A stretch of 5,628 nt of DNA from Methanomethylovorans sp. (lineage in GTDB: Archaea > Halobacteriota > Methanosarcinia > Methanosarcinales > Methanosarcinaceae), in NCBI GenBank assembly GCA_020854785.1, contig JAHFZE010000263.1, positions 1 to 5,628 on the forward strand, in the 5' to 3' direction. The notes beneath the pieces are model-generated. The model ran no database searches. It saw nothing but the letters and a program-made list of their open reading frames with translations, and was not told the DNA's origin. This document shows, in pieces, positions 1 through 4,427 of this stretch. Position 1 is the stretch's first letter; the number at the start of each line of letters is the position of its first letter. A program made the translations under genes and the position numbers.

Positions 1-384
1 ATATTCATTACTACCTATTTGATCATGCATTTTTTGAACCGGTTTATCAGCTAAAGGCTCTGAAGCCATTGCAGAGTGATAGATATAACGTTTTACATCA
101 CCACATTTTAGGCAGGTTATTGCCATATATCTTCCTTTGAGACGTATCCTGCAATTATTTCCAGGAACAAGATAACTCCCACACTTTCTACAATATCGAA
201 CCTTCAGCTTCCGAGGTAACCTCACAAGATAGCGCATTCCAATCTTTCTTGCAAGAGAAACATATTCATTACTCCTTGCAGGGTTTGAACGGTACTCCAC
301 ATCCGCCAATTCAAAGAGCCTTTCAATACGTTCCATGGCTAGATCCTTGGCAAGGTTCTTACTTTTTTTTTTAGAACGGGACAT
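1..384 (-). CDS. rnp4: Ribonuclease P protein component 4 (Rpr2/Rnp4 family), partial at left edge
   Basis: This is a protein subunit of archaeal RNase P, the ribonucleoprotein that removes 5' leaders from pre-tRNAs; in the known family Rnp4 pairs with Rnp1 on the specificity domain of the RNA. Reading the minus strand from the ATG at 384 gives 128 codons without a stop, so the C-terminus lies beyond the window. The N-terminus is basic (three lysines at residues 5-7), followed by a helical stretch with ERIERLFELA at 18-27 and a basic segment with ARKIGMRYLVRLPRKLK at 45-61. A zinc ribbon follows, with ligands C65, C68, C91 and C94 (CRKC and CLKC). An NNCRIRLKGR segment lies between the two pairs. 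The gene starts 17 bp after the MBL-fold gene ends and is probably cotranscribed with it. No strong Shine-Dalgarno sequence is seen. A run of ten A bases forms codons 5-7. The identification is secure; only the C-terminal end is missing. Confidence 0.93.
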   Translation of the reverse strand, partial: MSRSKKKSKNLAKDLAMERIERLFELADVEYRSNPARSNEYVSLARKIGMRYLVRLPRKLKVRYCRKCGSYLVPGNNCRIRLKGRYMAITCLKCGDVKRYIYHSAMASEPLADKPVQKMHDQIGSNEY

Positions 385-401
385 ATTGCAATACCAGATG
401 A

Positions 402-1070
402 TCACTCTTGATAAAACAACACTTCGACATGAGGAGCTTCTCTCGATACGTTTTCTCTGAAAGCCTGTATACTAGCAGTTATATCAGCAGCGAGAATGCC
501 CGCACATTTATAACATACAGGAATGACCATTTGAGGAGAGAGCATGACCACAGCTTCAGTGGCTTGTTCTGCATTCATAGTACAGTCACCGATCAGAAGC
601 ATGACAATATCCGCTGAAATTGCCTGCATCTCAGGGATAAGACCTGTGACACCTGCATAATATATTCTTTTACCACCAATGGTTATGACATATCCGACAC
701 CTGCTTCTTTGGGCGCATCGGGCCTATAGGAAGGCACTACTTCTATGGAAATACCTTTGATACAGAGATCATCCACCAATTCATCTCCCGCTTCAACACG
801 CCGTGCATCACCCCTGAATTGAAGGGATATATTTTCAGGTAACAGCGTGGTAGTGTTGCTATTTCTTACAATACGTATGGAATCCGGATCAAAGCTTTGA
901 GGATACTCACTAGTAAGAAGGATGATATCCGCCATATCTTCAAAAGGAAAATCGCCTGATAAACCATACGGGTCCAAGTATATAGTTACATTTTCCCCAC
1001 GAAGTCTGAAACAAGCATTCCCGAGCCAAGTGATCTCTACACCGTCTATGATCTTGCTATTCACATTCAT
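402..1070 (-). CDS. UlaG-like metallo-beta-lactamase-fold protein lacking metal ligands (probable pseudoenzyme)
   Basis: This 222-residue protein belongs to the UlaG/YtkL-like metal-dependent hydrolase branch of the MBL fold. Scaffold landmarks are clear: WLGNACFRL (15-23), IYLDPY (30-35), ADIILLT (47-53), FDPDSI (60-65), IEVVPSYRP (109-117), GVGYVI (124-129), IYYAGVTGLIPEM (136-148) and TMNAEQATEAV (164-174). The metal-binding positions are replaced. The usual THxHxDH reads T-S-E-Y-P-Q-S (53-59); the usual YHAGDTD reads YYAGVTG (137-143); the late PMHY-like histidine is C186. No canonical ligand remains, although the frame is open end to end. C186-Y-K-C189 forms a CxxC motif, and C163 lies in the 'IGDCTMN' segment. 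The start is the ATG at 1070, with GGTGA four bases upstream. A hydrolase role is unlikely if this alignment is right; a scaffold, ligand-binding or regulatory role is inference. It sits directly upstream of rnp4 on the same strand. Confidence 0.85.
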   Translation of the reverse strand: MNVNSKIIDGVEITWLGNACFRLRGENVTIYLDPYGLSGDFPFEDMADIILLTSEYPQSFDPDSIRIVRNSNTTTLLPENISLQFRGDARRVEAGDELVDDLCIKGISIEVVPSYRPDAPKEAGVGYVITIGGKRIYYAGVTGLIPEMQAISADIVMLLIGDCTMNAEQATEAVVMLSPQMVIPVCYKCAGILAADITASIQAFRENVSREAPHVEVLFYQE

Positions 1071-1120
1071 ACCTTCACCAATGAATAAAGGACACAGGTG
1101 CTTTAGTACCTATTTAATAT
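1071..1120 (-). promoter_or_regulatory. Probable promoter and leader of the MBL-fold gene and rnp4
   Basis: On the minus strand an ATATTAAATA box (1111-1120) lies about 45 bases upstream of the ATG at 1070. That would place transcription start near 1090, leaving a leader of about 20 bases that contains the GGTGA ribosome binding site (1075-1079). A small inverted repeat, AGGT...ACCT (1096-1111), sits between the box and the predicted start, where a repressor could act. The TATA match is only moderate, and read-through from the membrane-protein gene upstream is an alternative. Confidence 0.4.
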
Positions 1121-1124
1121 GTCG

Positions 1125-1151
1125 CCTGGAACAAAGGAAGTAGCTTCCAGG
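1125..1151. repeat. Inverted repeat downstream of the membrane-protein gene, possible hairpin
   Basis: CCTGGAA (1125-1131) and TTCCAGG (1145-1151) are perfect 7-bp inverted arms around a 13-base loop. A competing smaller stem, GGAAG/CTTCC (1136-1140 and 1144-1148), shares part of the right arm. In the minus-strand transcript the structure begins four bases after the TGA of the membrane-protein gene. No U-run follows it, so it is not a classical intrinsic terminator. It may mark an mRNA 3' end or a processing site between the two minus-strand genes. Confidence 0.5.
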
Positions 1152-1155
1152 TACA

Positions 1156-1638
1156 TCAATGTTTATTCGATATACTCCTTTGGCTGTTATAAAAATATAT
1201 ATAAGCTGCAAATAAGAAAAACAAGAAAACCACTGGTATTGTCCTGAAAGAATTACTCCAGACAACAAAAGAACCCAGGAGGTTGAACATTGAACACAAT
1301 ATAAAGAGATAACCAGATGTACGTAAACTGAGAGTTTTCAAAAGATCCTCCCTAAAAAGCTCATTGATAGATACTACCACACAGATCAATGCACCCAAAA
1401 ACCAGGAGATGGTGCGAAAAGAAGGAGCTAATCCCCCATAAGACAACATAGATAACTGTTTCACAACATTCACAAAAAGTGTACCGTAGATGATGTCAAA
1501 ATTAGCATAGAAAAATGAGAATTTAATGCCCCAGCCTGTATTGTAAAAATAGAATTCCCATGGAACAATGATGCATATGATAGGCATGATCTTTCTAAGG
1601 AGGACAAGGTCATAAGATTTTATGGGCAGATATCTCAT
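1156..1638 (-). CDS. Small multi-pass membrane protein of unknown function
   Basis: This 160-residue protein is rich in aromatic and aliphatic residues; I do not recognise its family. Four or five membrane segments are visible: about 17-32 (IMPIICIIVPWEFYFY), 48-66 (weaker, FDIIYGTLFVNVV then KQLSMLS), 76-92 (TISWFLGALICVVVSIN), 108-127 (SGYLFILCSMFNLLGSFVVW) and 133-150 (TIPVVFLFFLFAAYIYFY). Basic residues flank it at both ends (RYLPIK at the start, SQRSISNKH at the end). No catalytic or transport motif is apparent. The start at 1638 is the first ATG after an AT-rich promoter; no Shine-Dalgarno sequence precedes it, which fits a leaderless message. The coding sequence is more AT-rich than its neighbours, partly because of the phenylalanine, isoleucine and tyrosine codons. 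It is divergent from the phoU-like gene. The ORF is convincing, but its function is unknown. Confidence 0.72.
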   Translation of the reverse strand: MRYLPIKSYDLVLLRKIMPIICIIVPWEFYFYNTGWGIKFSFFYANFDIIYGTLFVNVVKQLSMLSYGGLAPSFRTISWFLGALICVVVSINELFREDLLKTLSLRTSGYLFILCSMFNLLGSFVVWSNSFRTIPVVFLFFLFAAYIYFYNSQRSISNKH

Positions 1639-1670
1639 GGATTAAAATAATATTTCTAATTATATATTAT
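1639..1670 (-). promoter_or_regulatory. Promoter of the membrane-protein gene, probably giving a leaderless transcript
   Basis: Read on the minus strand, ATAATATATA (1661-1670) is a good archaeal TATA box, with an A-rich stretch just upstream that could serve as a BRE. Its centre lies about 27 bases from the ATG at 1638, the usual distance from TATA to transcription start in archaea. Transcription would therefore begin at or next to the start codon. The bases before the ATG contain no ribosome binding site, which agrees with this. Confidence 0.55.
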
Positions 1671-1673
1671 TTT
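1644..1673. repeat. Perfect 10-bp inverted repeat over the leftward promoter
   Basis: AAAATAATAT (1644-1653) and ATATTATTTT (1664-1673) are exact reverse complements separated by ten bases, so the half-site centres are 20 bp apart, about two helical turns. The right arm coincides with the TATA box of the membrane-protein gene and the left arm lies next to its start codon. This geometry suits a dimeric DNA-binding protein that would block the preinitiation complex. All bases are A or T, so chance is a real alternative. Confidence 0.45.
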
Positions 1674-1689
1674 GCTTGTACCGGACAAA

Positions 1690-1701
1690 TGTATATATAC
1701 A
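1690..1701 (+). promoter_or_regulatory. TATA box of the phoU-like gene, embedded in a 12-bp palindrome
   Basis: TGTATATATACA is a perfect palindrome containing a TATATATA core. Its centre near 1695 would put transcription start around 1720-1725 and give a leader of about 25-30 bases before the proposed start at 1751. A weaker symmetry, TTGT (1676-1679) and ACAA (1685-1688), lies just upstream. The palindrome could be only a TATA element or could also serve as an operator. Confidence 0.55.
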
Positions 1702-1732
1702 AACCTAAATTCCATATATCCTATAAACCTAA
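1701..1732 (+). repeat. Spaced direct repeat AAACCTAA in the phoU-like leader region
   Basis: AAACCTAA occurs at 1701-1708 and again at 1725-1732, with a period of 24 bp. The pair brackets the predicted transcription start of the phoU-like gene. It could be a tandem regulator site; at eight bases each in AT-rich DNA it could also be chance. Confidence 0.3.
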
Positions 1733-1739
1733 GTAAAAA

Positions 1740-1744
1740 GAGGG
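1740..1744 (+). promoter_or_regulatory. Ribosome binding site that supports the ATA start at 1751
   Basis: GAGGG lies six bases upstream of the ATA codon at 1751, and GAGGGATC resembles the archaeal Shine-Dalgarno consensus GGAGGTGATC with one base missing. No comparable site precedes the TTG at 1802. This spacing, together with the conserved protein sequence that begins at 1751, decides the start. Confidence 0.6.
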
Positions 1745-1750
1745 ATCGTC

Positions 1751-2752
1751 ATAGAGACAAGAAAAGTTCAACAGACTGGTGGGTCAACCTATATAGTTTC
1801 ATTGCCAAAGCAATGGGCGGACAAAGTAGGCATAAGGACTGGAAGCCGCCTCTCGCTTTCGCCACAACCGGACGGTAAGCTCGTGATAGACCCTATACAG
1901 GATACTCACCCAATAAGAAAGACACAGCTTGACGTCACTGATCGGATGGGCGAGATCCTGATAAGAGACATCATAGCAGCCTACCTGGTAGGTGCAGACA
2001 TATTAGAAATAAAGTCAGAGAAAATGTTGGCTGAACAGAAGAACATCATAAGAGAGATGTGTTATAAATTGATCGGGCCTGAAATAATAGAAGAAACTGG
2101 AAAAAAAGTTGTTATAAAGGATTTGCTCAATCCCAATGAGATATCAATTAAAAAGAGCGTTAGAAGAATGTTCCTTTTATCCAACTCGATGCAAAAAGAT
2201 GCTATCAGAGCACTAAAGACCAATGATAAGGATCTGGCACTTGACGTTATACAAAGAGATGATGATGTTGACAGGTTATTCCTTCTGACAGCAAAACAAT
2301 TCCGTGCGGTGCTCAAAGGTACCAAGCTTCCTGACACTTCAGAAACATCAATAGATGAATACCATGACCTTCGCATGGCAGCAGGTCCCCTTGAACGTAT
2401 TGCAGACCACGCACAAAAGATAGCTAATATGGCTATGAATATGGACTATGCGATCCCGGGAAACATAATGGAAATGATAGAAAAAGCTGCTGAGGCAACC
2501 CGTCAGATAGTTGAAGATTCCATGGAATCACTCTATAACCATGATGCTGAACTTGCAAATAAAGTAATAGAGAGAGAACATGCACTGAAACCAAAGATAA
2601 ATAAGCTTGATCAGTACATTTTGAAGATAGAATCCCATGAAGCAATAGTGGCATTAGGTATTGTTATGGACAGTATAGAGAGAACTGGCGATTACGGGGC
2701 GAATATAGCAGAAATAGCTATCAATTCAGCCATGGCTGCCTCACATGAATGA
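1751..2752 (+). CDS. phoU: AbrB/SpoVT-PhoU fusion regulator, phosphate-uptake-regulator family, probable ATA start
   Basis: This is a 333-residue archaeal PhoU-family protein. In bacteria PhoU restrains Pst phosphate import and signals to the PhoR kinase; archaeal forms often carry an AbrB-type DNA-binding domain, so a transcriptional role is likely but inferred. Residues 2-45 form the AbrB-like domain (ETRKVQQTGGSTYIVSLPKQW, then VGIRTGSRL). The rest is helical with two PhoU repeats, marked by the metal-binding type motifs ERIAD (215-219) and ERTGD (310-314). The first common start codon in frame is TTG at 1802, which would delete the first 17 residues including the KVQQTGGSTY strand. The frame upstream is open from 1733, and family members usually start with M-E-x-R-K-V, so ATA at 1751 fits as the initiator. 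No pst transporter gene is adjacent. The family call is firm and the start is probable. Confidence 0.86.
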   Translation: METRKVQQTGGSTYIVSLPKQWADKVGIRTGSRLSLSPQPDGKLVIDPIQDTHPIRKTQLDVTDRMGEILIRDIIAAYLVGADILEIKSEKMLAEQKNIIREMCYKLIGPEIIEETGKKVVIKDLLNPNEISIKKSVRRMFLLSNSMQKDAIRALKTNDKDLALDVIQRDDDVDRLFLLTAKQFRAVLKGTKLPDTSETSIDEYHDLRMAAGPLERIADHAQKIANMAMNMDYAIPGNIMEMIEKAAEATRQIVEDSMESLYNHDAELANKVIEREHALKPKINKLDQYILKIESHEAIVALGIVMDSIERTGDYGANIAEIAINSAMAASHE

Positions 2753-2790
2753 GAAAGATAAGAGAAAAACAGAACAAAGATACATAACTA

Positions 2791-2798
2791 TTATAAAT
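2791..2798 (+). promoter_or_regulatory. TATA box for the GTPase operon
   Basis: TTATAAAT sits in the AT-rich 110-bp gap after the phoU-like gene, about 68 bases before the GTPase start. Transcription would begin near 2820, leaving a leader of about 40 bases. A second AT-rich stretch (2806-2821) is a less likely alternative. The long gap and this box suggest the GTPase cluster is transcribed separately from the phoU-like gene. Confidence 0.5.
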
Positions 2799-2840
2799 CA
2801 AAGGATTATTATAGAAAAATAACATTTCACGTTTCATGAG

Positions 2841-2856
2841 CTGGATCTCCAGGAGG
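2841..2856 (+). promoter_or_regulatory. Strong Shine-Dalgarno sequence overlapped by a small hairpin
   Basis: AGGAGG (2851-2856) lies six bases before the ATG at 2863 and is the strongest ribosome binding site in the window. CTGG (2841-2844) and CCAG (2849-2852) can form a 4-bp stem with a 4-base loop whose right arm takes in the first two bases of this site. The stem is weak, so any effect on translation is speculative; the ribosome binding site itself is clear. Confidence 0.7.
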
Positions 2857-2862
2857 GAATAA

Positions 2863-3498
2863 ATGGGCGTAATTACATCATTCAAGCAAAATTTCTCTGA
2901 CTTTTTTAAAAAGCTCTTTCGAAAAAAGAACGCACGTATAGGCATCTATGGTCCGCCTAACGCCGGAAAGACTACACTTGCAAATCGTATTCTGCGAGAC
3001 TGGACAGGCGATGCAATGGGTTCTGTATCCCATATAGCACATGAAACCCGCCGTGCAAGACGCCGCGAAGGTGTGACTATCAAGGCAAACGGGCATTCTA
3101 TAACCCTCGACATAATAGACACACCCGGTCTTGCCACAAAAATAGATTTTCATGAGTTCATGGAACATGGAATGGAAGAAAATGAAGCGAAAAGAAGAGC
3201 AAAAGAAGCAACTGAAGGAGTCATTGAAGCTGTGAAATGGCTTGACAATCTTGATGGGGTCATACTTGTGATGGATGCCACGGAAGATCCATACACCCAG
3301 GTTAACGTCACAGTGATAGGCAACATGGAAGCAAGGAAGTTACCCCTTTTGATAGCTGCCAATAAGATAGATCTTCCCGAATCATCCCCTTCCACAATAA
3401 GAGATGCATTCCCTCAGCACCCTATGGTAGCTATATCCGCGCTTGAAGGAAAGAATATAGATACTCTCTATGAAGAGATTGCAAAAAGGTTTGGGTGA
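2863..3498 (+). CDS. Era-like (TRAFAC class) small GTPase
   Basis: This is a 211-residue stand-alone P-loop GTPase. G1 is GPPNAGKT (30-37), the likely switch/G2 region spans about 54-72 (conserved T62 in HETRRARRREGVT), G3 is DTPG (86-89), G4 is NKID (167-170) and G5 is SAL (192-194). Between G3 and G4 is a charged helical insertion (about 95-125, EFMEHGMEENEAKRRAKEA). The first 23 residues (SFKQNFSDFFKKLFRKK) alternate phenylalanine and lysine and could form an amphipathic membrane- or RNA-binding helix; this is inference. It lacks the C-terminal KH domain of bacterial Era, so it is not an Era ortholog. A strong ribosome binding site fixes the start at 2863. The stop overlaps the start of the DUF2073 gene, implying coupled translation and perhaps a physical partnership. 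The cellular role of this archaeal GTPase is, as far as I know, not established. Confidence 0.9.
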   Translation: MGVITSFKQNFSDFFKKLFRKKNARIGIYGPPNAGKTTLANRILRDWTGDAMGSVSHIAHETRRARRREGVTIKANGHSITLDIIDTPGLATKIDFHEFMEHGMEENEAKRRAKEATEGVIEAVKWLDNLDGVILVMDATEDPYTQVNVTVIGNMEARKLPLLIAANKIDLPESSPSTIRDAFPQHPMVAISALEGKNIDTLYEEIAKRFG

Positions 3499-3866
3499 TG
3501 AAAATGCAGGGAATCCAGATGGACCTTATATCTGAAGAAAAACTGGCTGAGATGGCCCCAGTTGAAAAAGTGAGATTCATTATCGATGAGGTCAGAAGCG
3601 GCAAGATCCTTGTACTGGAAAAAGGTCTAACACCTGAAGAAGAGGCAAGCCTCATAGAAATGACAATGACCCTGATAGATCCAGACGGGTTCTCAGGAAT
3701 AGAGATGGAGAGTTATCCATCAAAAGATGATACATCAATATTTGGAAAAATACTTAAGAAACACACTGTCCGTACAAGACTCACAGTAGTGGGGCCTGCA
3801 GATCAGCTTAAAACCCTCAAAAAGGATAGGAATATGATCAGTGCACTTCTATCAGCTCATAAATAA
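3498..3866 (+). CDS. DUF2073 family protein (COG3365-like), archaeal, unknown function
   Basis: This 122-residue protein matches the archaeal DUF2073 family by its conserved opening (MQGIQMDLISEEKL, 3-16), VRFIIDEVRSGKILVLEKGLTP and EEEASLIEMTMTLIDPDGFSGIE. The pattern suggests a compact alpha/beta domain with no membrane segment or signal peptide. No catalytic motif is recognisable, and the function is unknown. The start chosen is the ATG at 3498, whose A is the last base of the GTPase TGA stop. A GTG at 3495 and an ATG at 3504, preceded by GGTGAT, are alternatives. The overlap implies translational coupling, and the family is known to me as a neighbour of this GTPase in other euryarchaea, so a regulator or effector of the GTPase is the natural hypothesis. 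A 7-bp inverted repeat spans its stop codon. Confidence 0.85.
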   Translation: MKMQGIQMDLISEEKLAEMAPVEKVRFIIDEVRSGKILVLEKGLTPEEEASLIEMTMTLIDPDGFSGIEMESYPSKDDTSIFGKILKKHTVRTRLTVVGPADQLKTLKKDRNMISALLSAHK

Positions 3867-3874
3867 AAGCTGAT
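3851..3874 (+). repeat. Inverted repeat across the DUF2073 stop codon
   Basis: ATCAGCT (3851-3857) and AGCTGAT (3868-3874) are perfect inverted arms around a 10-base A/T-rich loop, with a possible extra wobble pair outside (T3850, G3875). The loop holds the TAA stop of the DUF2073 gene. No U-run follows, so an intrinsic terminator is unlikely. It may be an mRNA processing or stabilising hairpin that adjusts expression of the downstream genes. Confidence 0.5.
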
Positions 3875-3897
3875 GATAAGTGCAGACCGTGAGCAAG

Positions 3898-4407
3898 ATG
3901 GAACCTGCAGACAATACTGGAATAATAATATCTCCTGCTCAGTCCCTTTGTACCATGGAAATGGGAAGGGACGATGTTAATATAGTATGTAGTTATGGAA
4001 AGATATCAGTATGGTTTGGGAGAACCACTCCAGGAACAGTGATATGGAAAGTTCTCACCTGTATATCCAATGTTGACAAGCTGGCAGTTCACGAAAAAGA
4101 GGTCATTTGCAGCTTTGATGACATCACTGTTTATGAAAGTTATGGATATGTATTGATATCCTATGCTAGATTCGAAGGGGGATATAGGGCAACTTTTAAT
4201 GTGCCCTTCTCAAGTAATAAGGCCCTGATATATCAGGCAGATTCAATATTTAAAGAACTGAAGGAAAAAAATGTACTGATCGATATATACTGGGCGGGCG
4301 ATTATACCAATATTATGAGATTGTATCAGGAACTGCGCAACATAGAGGAATGGAAACTAAAAAATATAACCTATAAGGATGAGAGCAAGAGCACATCAAA
4401 TTTCTAA
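3898..4407 (+). CDS. Unrecognised protein in the GTPase operon (169-175 aa)
   Basis: I do not recognise this protein. From the ATG at 3898 it has 169 residues; starting at the GTG at 3880 would give 175. The ATG is preferred because GTGAG stands four bases before it, the same arrangement seen before hxlB, but GTG at 3880 or 3889 cannot be excluded. The sequence is soluble-looking: the N-terminal two thirds resemble alternating beta strands (VNIVCSYGKISVWFG, EVICSFDDITVYESYGYVLISYARF, GGYRATFNVPF), and the C-terminal third resembles helix-strand-helix (ALIYQADSIFKELKEKN, VLIDIYWAG, IMRLYQELRNIEEWKL). No signal peptide, metal motif or nucleotide-binding loop is visible. It lies 31 bp after the DUF2073 gene and 20 bp before hxlB, so it is very likely cotranscribed with both. 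Function is unknown; a partner or sensor for the GTPase/DUF2073 pair is speculation. Confidence 0.75.
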   Translation: MEPADNTGIIISPAQSLCTMEMGRDDVNIVCSYGKISVWFGRTTPGTVIWKVLTCISNVDKLAVHEKEVICSFDDITVYESYGYVLISYARFEGGYRATFNVPFSSNKALIYQADSIFKELKEKNVLIDIYWAGDYTNIMRLYQELRNIEEWKLKNITYKDESKSTSNF

Positions 4408-4427
4408 GCGCAAAGGCAAGTGAGAAA

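Noticed and set aside
402..1070. MBL-fold gene as a pseudogene
   Set aside because: The frame is uninterrupted over the full family length, scaffold motifs are preserved, and a ribosome binding site is present; loss is confined to the ligand positions, which points to a pseudoenzyme rather than decay.
922..1143. Plus-strand 73-codon ORF across the MBL-fold gene start and the following gap
   Set aside because: Most of it is antisense to the conserved MBL N-terminus; the remainder in the gap has no ribosome binding site or family features.
1639..1750. CRISPR leader, small RNA gene or attachment site in the divergent intergenic region
   Set aside because: Repeats are short, AT-only or only two copies, with no spacer array, no tRNA-like sequence and no integrase nearby; promoter elements explain most of the region.
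1672..1878. Plus-strand 68-codon ORF overlapping the start of the phoU-like gene
   Set aside because: It lies in a different frame from the AbrB-PhoU coding sequence, has no family features, and the overlapping frame encodes the conserved KVQQTGGSTYIVSLPK segment.
2062..2376. Minus-strand 104-codon ORF inside the phoU-like gene
   Set aside because: It is fully antisense to conserved PhoU helices, is serine- and leucine-rich as expected of a reverse-frame shadow, and has no promoter or ribosome binding site of its own.
2878..3395. Several minus-strand ORFs opposite the GTPase gene
   Set aside because: They overlap each other and the clear G1-G5 motifs on the plus strand; their protein sequences look like reverse-frame noise.
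2863..3498. Identification of the GTPase as bacterial-type Era
   Set aside because: It ends right after the G domain at 211 residues and has no KH RNA-binding domain, so only Era-like superfamily membership is supported.
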